NCBI GenBank assembly: GCA_032622095.1
Contig: CP136066.1
Span: forward strand, 186,716,716 to 186,780,715
DNA: 64,000 nt
Source: Siphonodentalium dalli
Taxonomy: Eukaryota; Mollusca; Scaphopoda; Gadilida; Siphonodentaliidae
Direction: 5' to 3'
This document shows, piece after piece, positions 34,701 through 44,355 of the stretch. Positions within the stretch are counted from its first letter, which is position 1, and each line of letters starts with the position of its first letter. Both the position numbers and the translations under genes were made by a program. The notes below the pieces were generated by a model. That model was not told the origin of the DNA and did not search any database. It saw only the letters and a list, made by a program, of their open reading frames with translations.

Positions 34701-37700
34701 AGTACCTGTCCACACGCGGATGTAATCTCAATGCGCAAACAGGAATTGCCAAATTCACGCCTATCTATCTATCTGTGATAAAAACTAATCAGAACATCAT
34801 GAAGTATCTGATTTCTGAAGGGGTTGATATAAATATTCAGAGTCGACGCGAAAAGTATACACCTCTCATGGAATGTGTAATGACAAAGAAGCTACATCTC
34901 GCAAAAGATCTTCTCGACGTTGAGTCGATCAATGTCAATATACCAGATTATCGTTGTGATTCCTGCTTACATATCTCCGTTTCTACCGATCAGCAGGAAC
35001 TGACCGAACTATTAATAGCAGCCGGTGCCCGGAGGTCACCCAGTGGTCGACAAGGCTTCACTCCCCTGATGAAGTGTGTTCTTGGACAGAATAAGAAGAT
35101 GCTTACTTTACTTATGAAGTATGATATGAATATAAACTTTAAGACTCCATATGGTGATACTGCACTCACACTGTCTGTGTCTACAGGTAAATATGTTCAT
35201 TTTTAGTAGTGCCCTAAATAATCGTCTCCTTAACCACAGCAGAATTATGGGTAACTTTTCAGGATTTAGACGGAAATATAGCTTGTTGCCATTCATCGGA
35301 AAGCTCTCACTGAGAGCTTTCCGATGACTCCGATGACTTTCCGATAACTTTTCAGGATTTAGTCGGAAATATGGCTTGTTGCCATTCATCGGAAAGCTCT
35401 CACTGAGAGCTTTCCGATGAATGGCAACAAGCCATATTTCTGACTAAATCCTGAAAAGTTACCCATAATTCTGCTGTGGTTAAGGAGTCGATTATTTAGG
35501 GCATTACTGTATATATCTAATATCAATTAACCATTTATTAACTGAATTGAATCTCCCATCAGTTATATTAGGCTTTTAAATGGTCTGTTATCCCTTTCAT
35601 AATGGGAGGTCTGCTTGTGCAGCATTAAAGATCCTGTGCCAGTACATTATCTTATATGTTTGAATCTCCCATAGGGAGCCTCGCAAATGTAAGAGAATGC
35701 ACTGGCTTGCAAGGTCAATGTAAATATTGTTAGGCCAATGCATTCTCTTATATATGCGGGGCTTCCTATGGGTGACACGCATATATCAGAGAATGCATTT
35801 GGCACAGGGTTTTCACAAAAGGAAGCTCCAATCATGGAAGGGTTGTTCATCTGGAGGAGTGTTCAGGAAATAGGAGCAGATGACAGACAGAAACACTGAT
35901 CATACAAGTGCAGAAGGATTTCTATCCATTGGTTGGAAATGTTCAGACGATATTTTCAACAATGGCCCATTGCCGTTTGTTGAAATTATTATCTGAATAT
36001 TTACTAAGGCACTACTCATCGATGAATATTTAGTAAAGATATGGTACAGATAGTCAATTTGTTCCGAACTTTATTATGTTTTTAAAGTTTTTTTTTGGTG
36101 TTGTTTTAATTATGTTTTTATTCTGAGTAACAAATAAAGTTTAAAACAAATATTTTAGTCATCAATTGTGAACCGCAGAGAAAATGAGGATTAAATTTGG
36201 CCGATTGTTTTTTATTTTGGCCCAAAAACATTTGGCAAAAGTTTTTTTAATTTGGCCAATAAAATTTTCATTTGGCCAAAAGATTATTTTCAGCGCGAAC
36301 ATGTTGTTTGCATTGTTCATAGAGCACACGAGTGTATTTTGCACTAATCCATTGCTCAAATTCATTCATTTGTTGCATATATTCTGTTGAGTATAAAAGG
36401 AGATGGTCCCACAAATGGTCAAATTTAGTGTTCAGTACCCCTTTAATAGCTGCAATTATTAGTTGGAAACTCTGCGTTATAATGTAACGTACACACCCAT
36501 GTGAACGGCATAACGCAGACAACAGATTGTGTCAACACAACATACAGACCAACGCAATAGACTCACCTGAACACTTCATTCCGTGCTCCGCGTGTATACT
36601 AATGTAGATATTCTTGTTTCGTCTGGGCGCGGGGGGATTTATTTATAGAAATGGGAATTTTTGGGATGGATTTAAAAGTCGAACTGCGACCCGGAGGCCG
36701 AGTCCGGGAAAAGGTGTAGTTGGGAATTTCAATTTCGCTTATTGTCCTTTACATTGTTATGTCAATAATGTTGATTTTTGGTTTGTGACAAGCTATGTCA
36801 ATTACAAATAAAAGAAATGAAAAAGATCATTTGTAAGTCTTATATTTCAACTTTTATAGACATGTTTCGTTCTGCAGCCCATTAGGGGTTATGGTCGGAG
36901 ACGGTTCGTTAATTAGGTGCTGGTTGTTATTGTTATTTTAACGGAATTCTGAGTTGGTCATTCACGAAACCAATATATTTTATATTCTATAATTACAATC
37001 ATGGGTATATAATATATGATCTTGAGCGCATTACCATTTCTGACATTGGTTTTCTTGTTACTGTATGTGAAATGGTGGTTCATTGTACTCTTCTCTCTTT
37101 TCAGGTGATTATGATATCGTGAGCTTTCTACTGGAAAATGGAGCTGACCCTGACCTTCGGGGAGTCGATGAAACTCCGCCTCTCATGATTTGTGCATACG
37201 AAAATGAAATCCGAATTGCTTTATTGCTACTCGACAAAGGTGCCAATGTGGAAGCAGGAAATGAGTCTGGGTACACATCATTACACGTAGCCGCTTGGAA
37301 CCGCCACGAGCTGTTTGTAAGACTACTGCTAAAATTTAATGCGCAACATGACATCCAGACGAGAGACAAAAACACACCCCTATCATTGGCGTGTCATGGG
37401 TGTTGTCCCGCAATTGTGAAGATTCTTGTCGAAAAAGGTTGCGATGTGAATAACGCTGATAAGGATCTTGATACGCCTTTACATTACACTGCATATAACC
37501 ATGATGTCGAATCGACTGAAATTCTGTTAAAACTGGGAGCCGATCCTAACGTGCGAAATAATGTTGAAGTTACACCTATATGGAATGCTGTTTACAGTAA
37601 AAATTTGGACATTGTTCAGATTCTTATACAGCAACCTGTAGATCTCGAAGTGCCATCTGTTGGAATTGATCAGGTAGCGAATTCAAGGGACACATCATAT

Positions 37701-38015
37701 GTATATGCTGTTCCGCGATCACCCCTGTGGGTTGCTGTAAGACGAGGTAAACCTGACATTGTTATGCTGTTAGTTATGGGTGGATATGCATATTATAAGG
37801 AAAGGTGGTTAATGATCGAAAGAAACTTTCCAACATCAGATGACGGCATGATACAATTACTGCTACAGATAATGAGCAAGCCGCCGAGACTGATTAATAT
37901 TACGAGAAAGGTTTTACGAAAGTGTTTCGGGAAAAGCATAAGGGTTAATGTCCGAAGTGTAGATTTACCACGATCTATGAAAGATTTCCTTCTTCTGAGA
38001 GACATTATATATTGA
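31764..38015 (+). CDS. Ankyrin-repeat protein with C-terminal SOCS-box-like segment (ASB type)
   Basis: Exons 31764-31824, 32178-32288, 34503-35186, 37105-38015; phases fit and give 588 residues. About twelve ankyrin repeats run from roughly residue 98 to 515, with good T-P-L-H/A-A and L-L-x-x-G-A-D-(V/P)-N units in exon 4. Residues ~542-588 read P-R-L-I-N-I-T-R-K-V-L-R-K-C-F-G ... D-L-P-R-S-M-K-D-F-L-L-L. This fits the SOCS box: a BC-box helix for Elongin B/C, then a Cullin-5 box in which the usual L-P-x-P is L-P-R-S. ASB proteins are substrate receptors of Cullin-5 ubiquitin ligases; the substrate here is unknown. The other two frames of exon 1 would meet stops after splicing, which supports the chosen frame. 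The ATG begins exactly at an acceptor (CAG|ATG), so upstream exons, probably 5' UTR, may exist. Paralogue assignment is not attempted. Confidence 0.82.
31885..32125 (+). repeat. Dispersed repeat R4 in ASB-like intron 1
   Basis: Starts TTTAAAGGCACGGATGGCC and matches 23,965-24,120. Its end (GCGATAAGCAATACACTCAAC) matches 2,700-2,756 and 33,750-33,790. The starting TTAAAGG resembles other TTAA-flanked families here. Confidence 0.5.
32596..32760. mobile_element. Mariner-like palindromic MITE (internally deleted)
   Basis: TA at 32594-32595 and 32761-32762, ends CAGTAATGCC / GGCATTACTG, 165 bp. The right arm lacks the segment corresponding to the left 'CTCCTTAACCACA...GGGTAA' portion. ASB-like intron 2. 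Confidence 0.8.
32763..34022 (+). other. ASB-like intron 2, unassigned with repeat traces
   Basis: A repeat-R4-like start (ATTAAAGGCACAGATG) lies near 33,592. A single CATATATAAGAGAATGCATTGGCACA right-half of the piggyBac-like MITE family lies near 33,946-34,010. Otherwise unassigned. Confidence 0.45.
34027..34483. mobile_element. TTAA-flanked element ending 19 bp before an ASB-like exon
   Basis: TTAA at 34023-34026 and 34484-34487. Terminal inverted repeats of about 24 bp begin AGGCCCACTTAATTTTCGA. The right end is only 19 bp from exon 3 (34503), so the branch-point region used for this exon probably lies in transposon DNA. No transposase frame. Confidence 0.8.
35204..35509. mobile_element. 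Mariner-like palindromic MITE with duplicated arm
   Basis: About 305 bp, ending at TA 35510-35511, with the family ends (left end degraded, TAGTAGTGCCC). An extra partial arm around 35,318-35,400 makes a compound hairpin. It begins about 17 bp after the donor of ASB-like exon 3 (35187). Confidence 0.75.
35588..35846. mobile_element. piggyBac-like MITE, decayed copy
   Basis: Ends CCCTTTCATAATGGGAGG / inverted CCCTTCCATGATTGGAGC with target TTAT/TTGT (mutated TTAA) enclose two hairpins with GAATGCA(C/T)TGGC-type arms. Same family as 7274-7663 and 8492-8750. ASB-like intron 3. Confidence 0.65.
36170..36445 (+). mobile_element. TTTGGCCAA-rich fragment followed by element R3 (uninterrupted copy)
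   Basis: 36,180-36,290 has several TTTGGCC(A/C) words like the hAT-like element at 12932-13522. About 36,295-36,445 is the continuous form of element R3, which at 21,780-22,170 is interrupted by a hAT-like MITE. Confidence 0.5.
36446..37104 (+). other. Rest of ASB-like intron 3
   Basis: Inverted trace of repeat R1 near 36,440-36,530 (CGTTATAATGTAACG, 'CATGTGAACGGCATAACGCA'); the remainder is unassigned. Confidence 0.4.
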
Positions 38016-38139
38016 ATGAGGTGTTCTACAAGTCTGAAGATCTGCTACAGCATTGCTATTTCATATGTTGATCACAGGAAGCCTTTTTTCTCACTTTCTG
38101 AGTCGAAGAACTGTATATACACTGTACCACTTAAGAAAT

Positions 38140-38276
38140 GGTTGTTGATTTGCTTGTGTTCCATAGAGTATGGATGCAAGTTGGTCAGACATTTTGTCTG
38201 GAATGCTTTCATGTTCCATACAAAAAAATGTCAGACCAACTTACATCCATACTCTATGGAACACAACAAAATCAAC
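38140..38276 (+). repeat. Foldback in the presumed 3' UTR of the ASB-like gene
   Basis: Arms of about 50 bp (38,140-38,195 and 38,222-38,276) share CCATAGAGTATGGATG / CATCCATACTCTATGG and GTTGGTC / GACCAAC with a loop of roughly 25 bp. It starts 125 bp after the stop codon. A transcript through it would fold into a long near-perfect hairpin. Confidence 0.75.
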
Positions 38277-38421
38277 ATCTATTACTTATATTTACACTGA
38301 AACCAAATTCAACTCGGAGATTAAAAGAGCATTAGGGGTCAGCGTGTAACGTCACATGGTGTTATTTCGACCAACCAACATCCTGCATTCATGTTCCACA
38401 GTGCGAATGCATGTGTGAGTG

Positions 38422-39101
38422 TAAGCCTGAGTTTAGTGTGCCTGTCATTTACAGAATGAACTCCCCAGAGGGTGAATTTAGTGATGCTATCCCGCATATC
38501 GGGCTAGCATCACTAATTTCACCATCTGGGGACCTCATTCTGCTTAGGCCTCATCTTCTCGGGAAAGTTTCTTTATTTTCAAACTTCAATAGAAACTTCT
38601 TCACATAGATTCTATTTTAGTTTAGTTTCTCTATATCCCCAAATTGGCAAATGACATATTCAATAATCGAGGTTCCCAATGGGTGTACATCACAATATTC
38701 ATCATTTGGGAACTTCTATCTGAATCTATGTCTCCCATAGCAGATGAGGCCATGCAGAATGAGGTCCCAAGAGGGTGAATTTGGTGATGCTAGCCCGCTC
38801 ATCATTCTGCAAATGACCGGCACACTAAACTCAGGCTCAAGCCTTGAAATAGGGTGTCTGTCATTTGCAGAATGAGGTCCCCAGAGGGTGAATTTAGTGA
38901 TGCTACCCTGCATAGCGGGCTAGCATCACCAAATTCACCCTCTGGGGACCTCATTCTGCTTACACCTCAGCAGAATGAGGTTCCCAGAGGGTGAATTTGG
39001 TGATTCTAGCCCACTATGCGGGATAGCATCACTAAAATCACCCTCTGGGGACCTCATTCTGCAAATGACAGACACCCTATTTCAAGGCTTGCTCAGGCTT
39101 G
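38422..39101. mobile_element. Long-form hAT-like element hosting a second one
   Basis: The outer element starts AAGCCTGAGTTTAGTGTGCC, has palindromic arms and the 'CTATATCCCCAAATTGGCA' spacer, and ends CTCAGGCTTGC. GTGAGTGT appears on both sides as its probable 8-bp duplication. The inner double-hairpin element is 38838-39091, inserted near the outer right end. Confidence 0.7.
38838..39091. mobile_element. hAT-like double-hairpin MITE, 254 bp (nested)
   Basis: Flanked by the perfect 8-base duplication CTCAGGCT (38830-38837 and 39092-39099). Two ~95-bp hairpins with GAATGAGGTCCCCAGAGGG arms are arranged as a larger palindrome with ends CAAGCCTTGAAATAG / CTATTTCAAGGCTTG. Confidence 0.88.
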
Positions 39102-39236
39102 CGTGAGTGTAATAATAAAAATATGATAAGAACTTTCTGCAAATTTATTCTTAACTTTGATAAGTTTTAGTCAGAAAATATAGCAAACACAGTTCAGGCC
39201 AAAATAGAAAATAATTGCAAGGTTTTCATTCCTGTC

Positions 39237-39490
39237 CAAACCTTGAAATAGTGTGTCTGTCATTTGCAGAATGAGGTCCCCAGAGGGTGAATTTAGTGAT
39301 GCTACCCCGCATAGCGGGCTAGCATCACCAAATTCACCCTCTGGGGACCTCATTCTGCTGAGGTGTGAGCAGAATGAGGTCCCCAGAGGGTGAATTTGGT
39401 GATGCTAGCCCGCTATGCGGGGTAGCATCACTAAATTCACCCTCTGGGGACCTCATTCTGCAAATGACAGACACTCTATTTTAAGGCTTG
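39237..39490. mobile_element. hAT-like double-hairpin MITE, 254 bp, second copy
   Basis: Same structure as 38838-39091. The ~120-bp leader 'AAGAACTTTCTGCAAATTTA...' at 39,128-39,236 is repeated at 39,495-39,608, so element plus leader were duplicated as a block rather than by independent insertion. Confidence 0.8.
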
Positions 39491-39608
39491 AAAATATTAT
39501 AAGAACTTTCTGCAAATTTATTCTTAACTTTGATAAGTTTTAGTTCGAAAATATAGCAAATACAGTTCAGGCCAAAATAAAAATAATTGCAAGGTTTTCA
39601 TTCCTGTC

Positions 39609-39780
39609 CAAGCCTTGAAATAGTGTGTCTGTCATTTGCAGAATGAGGTCCCCAGAGGGTGAATTTAGTGATGCTACCCCGCATAGCGGGCTAGCATCAC
39701 CAAATTCACCCTCTGGGAACCTCATTCTGCTGAGTTGTAAGCAGAATGAGGTCCAATGACAGACACTATTTCAAGGCTTG
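39609..39780. mobile_element. hAT-like MITE, third block copy with second hairpin mostly deleted
   Basis: Left hairpin complete; the right hairpin is collapsed to GCAGAATGAGGTCCAATGACAG before the usual right end. Part of the block duplication described at 39237-39490. Confidence 0.75.
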
Positions 39781-39884
39781 TTCCTGTCTCCCCTAATTTT
39801 AAAAAAAGTTAATTTATTCTGAACATTGCAGACCGTAATTAACCTCGATTAACATCAAGTGTAGATTCAATCATGTTATATATA

Positions 39885-40017
39885 CAGTAATGCCCTAATT
39901 AATCGACTCCTTAACCACAGCAGAATTATGGGTAACAAGCCATATTTCCGACTAAATCCTGAAAAGTTACCCATAATTCTGCTGTGGTTAAGGAGTCGAT
40001 TAATTAGAGCATTACTG
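39885..40017. mobile_element. Mariner-like MITE, internally deleted
   Basis: TA at 39883-39884 and 40018-40019; ends CAGTAATGCCCTAATTAATC. 133 bp, lacking the central hairpin tip. Confidence 0.8.
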
Positions 40018-40200
40018 TATATATAAAGTCAGACATAAAACTGCTATCCTATCATTTTACATTCCCTCTTTAGGGAAATAATACACTAAAATATTCACAT
40101 TGTCGACAAACCTTGTATTTTGATAAACAAATAGCATGATTCCTGCTATTTTATGCAATGAATTGACCAGTGGCCTTGTCATTTGTTATTTTATGGTATA

Positions 40201-40310
40201 GAAATTATACAGCCTACAGGTGGTAGTTTAATGGTACAGTCTACAGGTGGTAGTTTAATGGTACAGCCTACAGGTGGTAGTTTAATGGTACAGCCTACAG
40301 GTGGTAGTTT
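40201..40310 (+). repeat. 27-bp minisatellite, four units
   Basis: Unit core CAGCCTACAGGTGGTAGTTT at exactly 27-bp spacing; the second unit carries a C-to-T change. The array ends in a T run. Confidence 0.85.
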
Positions 40311-40351
40311 TTTTTGTGTCAAATCGGACAGGGAATCTTTAAATCCTTTAA

Positions 40352-40727
40352 CCCTTTCTATACTAAATGGATTCTCCCACCAAGTTAAAAACGTGTACAT
40401 CGTTATGGTTTATTATTGATTTGGAAGGATGTACGGATAATATAAGCAGACAGATAATGAAAGTGCAGAAGGAGTCATTTATTGGAGGGAAATGTTCAGA
40501 TAATAAGTTCAATAAAGGACCTGGATGGTTATTGACCCTAATGTCTGAACATTCCCTGAGGGAACTACAGTAATGCCCTAATTAATCCCCGAGAGCTTTC
40601 CGATGAATGGCAACAAGCCATATTTCCGACTAAATCCTGAAAAGTTACCCATAATTCTGCTGTGGTTAGGGAGTCGATTAATTAGGGCATTACTGTACTC
40701 ATCAATGAGTATTTAGTATAGAAAGGG
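40352..40727. mobile_element. piggyBac-like MITE carrying a nested mariner-like MITE
   Basis: TTAA at 40348-40351 and 40728-40731, ends CCCTTTCTATACTAAAT. The same family occurs at 48370-48614, 51932-52181 and the second-unit equivalents. The insert 40568-40695 splits it at a TA. Confidence 0.82.
40568..40695. mobile_element. Mariner-like MITE nested in a piggyBac-like MITE
   Basis: 128 bp between TA 40566-40567 and 40696-40697. The uninterrupted relative at 52,134-52,152 reads GGGAACTACTCATCAATGAG, which is the exact empty site with a single TA. Confidence 0.9.
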
Positions 40728-41159
40728 TTAATAATAGCTGAGTCAGTACTGAACTAGAGTTTCCATTTTCCAAAAAAATATTATTCAATTAAGCTTTATT
40801 TTGTCAAATTTTCTTTGAATTTGCAACTTGTGGATAAATATCATACATATTGATCACTGCTATAACAAGACAGGATACGTCAAGTGCTACAATTTGTTGT
40901 GATATTTTTTTCATATATTTGACTCTGTCTACTGTTTATTGACTCTCTACATTATGTTTATTGATTGTTGGAGTGAAGTGTATTTTGTAATAGGTTTATT
41001 ATTATAGATTTTAATCATGTTGATTAAATTTTCAGATTTACTCATAGTCTGAAGATATTTCATCATTAAACCTTCCATGACTGGATCTTCCTGAAATTTT
41101 GCGAAAACCCTGTGCCATTGCATTCTCTTATATATGCCAGGGATATGCCAAGGATATGG

Positions 41160-41512
41160 TTTGAAAATTTACAGGCATGCCTGTGATCACCTCTAGATGG
41201 GAGGTATTAAATTTGATTGATCTTCGCAAGACTAAAACTTTCGGCACCCCCCCCCCCCCCCATACCGACCACACACCTCATCAGATTGTCACCAAACTTC
41301 ATATTGAGTTTTGGGGTGACCTCCAGCTAATAGCTATCACTTGTTTCCTAATGAATTTCGTTAAAAAACATGGCCACCAGCAGCCATCTTGGATTTCACA
41401 TTTAAATCCATCGACACACCCTGCAGCTCACATTTATTGGATACATGTTTTTCAAAATGTACAGGCTTGTTTACGATCGATCACCTCTAAATGTTGAATT
41501 TGAACCGCCAGC
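41160..41512 (+). repeat. GCCATCTTGG-type old repeat with C15 run
   Basis: Same repeat as 19,880-21,420; includes a run of 15 C at 41247-41261. Confidence 0.6.
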
Positions 41513-41766
41513 CAAGCCTTGAAATAGTGTGCCTGTCATTTGCAGAATGAGGTCCCCAGAGGGTGTATTTAGTGATGCTACCCCGCATAGCGGGCTAGCA
41601 TCACCAAATTCACCCTCTGGGAACCTCATTCTGCTGAGTTGTAAGCAGAATGAGGTCCACAGAAGGTGAATTTGGTGATGCTAGCCCGCTATGCAGGGTA
41701 GCATCACTAAATTCACCCTCTGGGGACCTCATTCTGCAAATGACAGACACACTATTTCAAGGCTTG
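41513..41766. mobile_element. hAT-like double-hairpin MITE, 254 bp, inserted in old repeat
   Basis: Same double-hairpin structure and ends as 38838-39091. It splits the 'CCAGCAGCCAT' core of the host repeat; CCAGC is present on both sides, so the target duplication is only partly readable here. Confidence 0.8.
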
Positions 41767-42865
41767 CCAGCAGCCATTCTGGATTATACTCTTAGCATGA
41801 GTAAATCCTTCGGCATTCCCTGCAGCCAACATTTTTCATCTGATTAATCCCAAACTTTATATGGCTCTTCATAGTGACACAGGTCCTGGCATTACTTAAA
41901 CATTTCAACTTTCGGCATTCCTTATCGGCCCATCGACTGTTATGTATGATATTATCCCTATCCAAATTGAGCTGCAGTGTCATTGAAACTTTCATTGTGT
42001 GTAAATTAGAAGGTAATGATGTGACCCCCAATTGGCAATTGATAAGACTACCACCAATGGACAACCCCAATAAAAAAAACCTCTGGTATTTTATCAGAGT
42101 GATTGGAACGGGTAATTTTACTCTGGTAAAATTCATCTAGTGAATGATCACCATATTATACACACACACATGTGTAGACCCACCCATGTAATTTTTCTCT
42201 GATAAAATGTTCCCACCCATATATTTCACCAAGGTATTTTACCGGGAAGTAATTTAAGTATGCATCTGGTAATTCTACCAGTGTAATTATACCAGGGTAA
42301 TTTACCTCGATATTATTGTAAGCTTACCACATTACTATCAATGTAGGCCTTCGTAAGCTTTAACATTTGAAATAACAGATTGGAGGCTGTATGAATCACA
42401 CATGTGATTACATAATGTGTTAAACTCTTTTCTTAGATGACTTATTTTTAACAATATTCTTGCCACATTCTGTTAACTTTTGAGTATGACACCACACCAG
42501 GTACAATTGTTTTCCACAGACTAACTAACAAAATACAATTATTTTTCTCACACAAAAAAAGAGACAGAAAACACATCAGTTACGTATAATGTGCTATCGT
42601 GAAATAGAGTTATCGCTCATGCTCTTGTAAAATCACTCTGGTAAGGGCCCGGTAAACCACGCTCTATTCTGGTAAAATGTGGTAAAGTCAGTTAAACAAT
42701 GATATACTCTTGTAAAAGCCATGTAAAATGACAGACACTTGTAAATTCCAAGTAAAGGCATGGCGTACCCTACTTACACTATAATCTGGTAAATACTGAT
42801 GTCTTACCATTAGTATCCGCAATTTTGAGATTGATTGGACTCCACCTTACAGACTTGTTTTTGAC
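41767..42865. other. Intergenic, with a dense run of GGTAA(A/T) words
   Basis: 41,767-42,010 continues the old repeat and R2-like sequence. From about 42,060 to 42,800 the words CTGGTAAAAT, CCAGGGTAATTT and CTTGTAAAA recur many times without fixed spacing, suggesting a decayed tandem repeat. No gene recognised. Confidence 0.45.
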
Positions 42866-42869
42866 TTAA

Positions 42870-43222
42870 AGTGATGTGAAACGCTTCTGTAGAGTGATCA
42901 AATAGAAATGGAGAATAATCTTATTATATTATATCCAAATTGACAACACACACCGTCATTCTTTTTATATATTAATTAAATGCAGCGACTGTCGACGGCA
43001 AAATGGGTTTCGTTACTTTATCGCCAATAGATGCGTCCCGAATCGAGTAGTAAATATTTGCAATTGAGCATAGTTCAGACGATGTTTTCTATGGAGTGGT
43101 ACGGTCGATTTGCTTTAGTTTTTCGGCGATGTTAGTATAATGTTACATTCCTCTATAGTTGGCATAGCGCCTGAACACTAACTTATCAGTTTCACGCACC
43201 CGAACAAGTACATAATATGTCT
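42870..43222 (-). mobile_element. TTAA-flanked family T element at the duplication boundary
   Basis: TTAA at 42866-42869 and 43223-43226. It is an inverted copy of the family at 14864-15239. Homology between the two ELC units begins at its right-hand TTAA; see findings. Confidence 0.72.
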
Positions 43223-43748
43223 TTAAATATATAAAAACCCAACCCACCTAAATGCTTGTCCCTGGTTGAAATACGTTTTGTAGGATTGGCAGTATAAGTC
43301 TGAACTGCTCCGTGGACAACTCTAGACATTAGTCTAGAAATTGGACTAAGATTATACTATCATTCCCCTTGTATTGCTTGTATATTATTGTATGACATTA
43401 CCTCACATTCGAAATCAAATGATGTGTTATTAGCTGTCACATTACATTAATACTATAGGGAATTTAGAACTAAGTTATTCACAAAATCCTTCTCTGACTG
43501 GAACCAACCCATATAAAAAGTACCATGGTTGTATAGCACCACGTTTTGAAGTAACTCAGACTTTTGAAGTAAAGCGTTTTTAAAGACCGTTTTGTTTTGT
43601 TTTCTCGATTAAATCTATATTGACTAAATAACGGATATATTCAGAAATGAAAAAAACAAAACATTTAAAGAGAGTTTTTAAAGAGCGTTTCCCCCGGAAG
43701 AAGTGATTTACTACAGTATGTTCTTATTTAGATGGGTTTTTATCCATG

Positions 43749-44355
43749 TATGTCCTGTTTCACCAGCATTTTACGAGAGTAAAGTGGGGAACACCACGCC
43801 TTTACTTGGAATTTACAAGGGCATAGTACTGCCCCTTTTCTATAACATAGATTGTCTGCAATATTGCATTTATTCCAATATAGAATGTATGGGCTGTACT
43901 CGAAATTGTGAACGCGAGCCACACAGCATGTTTGGTGCTTCTAATGATCTGGTTATGAACCCATTAGTATAATCTTATTTGCATAACATGCAACATAATC
44001 GCCACACATGCATTGCAGGCATCTATCATGTGATGAACTCCATACACATGGAGTCCTTAGGAAGATTCACGTAAGTCTTGACAATATATGGACATCAAGC
44101 ATGTACACTGATATTGCTGACACGGCCAACACATCCCGTCGCCGTATGGTGCACGCGACTTACATAACGTCACCGGGTGTGGTCCATTAGTATACGCGTC
44201 TGGAGCGGGTATTGCCACGTGGTCGCCCCCTCCTGGGTTCTGGTTCCCGAAAGCGTATATAGCTGTCAAGGTTTACAAGGGTCAGTAGATTTCGGAATTC
44301 CACCCACTTAAGCACGACAAGAAACAATCTTCCTCTACAGAAGCACAGCGTCAAA
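43749..44355 (+). promoter_or_regulatory. ELC copy 1 promoter and 5' leader
   Basis: TATATAG at 44256-44262 implies a start near 44,285-44,295 and a leader of about 65 bases. 43,749-44,138 is almost identical to the other copy. It includes the octamer ATTTGCAT (43977-43984) and a CArG-like CAATATATGG near 44,082. Closer in, copy 1 alone has TAACGTCA (CRE-like, 44165-44172) and the E-box CACGTG (44216-44221). Confidence 0.6.

Noticed and set aside
38866-39060. Repeated open frames starting M-R-S-P-E-G-E-F across hAT-like hairpins
   Set aside because: They are translations of palindromic MITE arms and appear on both strands wherever the hairpin occurs (for example 17132, 21826, 21896, 39171, 41650).
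41247-41261. Homopolymer C/G runs as functional elements
   Set aside because: Runs at 1728, 29663, 41247 and 53388 lie in repeats or spacers with no conserved context; they are more likely unstable tracts or assembly-sensitive sequence.
43793-43972. Conserved ~60-codon frames in both ELC promoters (also 54903-55091, and on the opposite strand)
   Set aside because: Conservation follows near-identity of the DNA between two recent duplicates. Frames exist on both strands at once, and none resembles a known protein.
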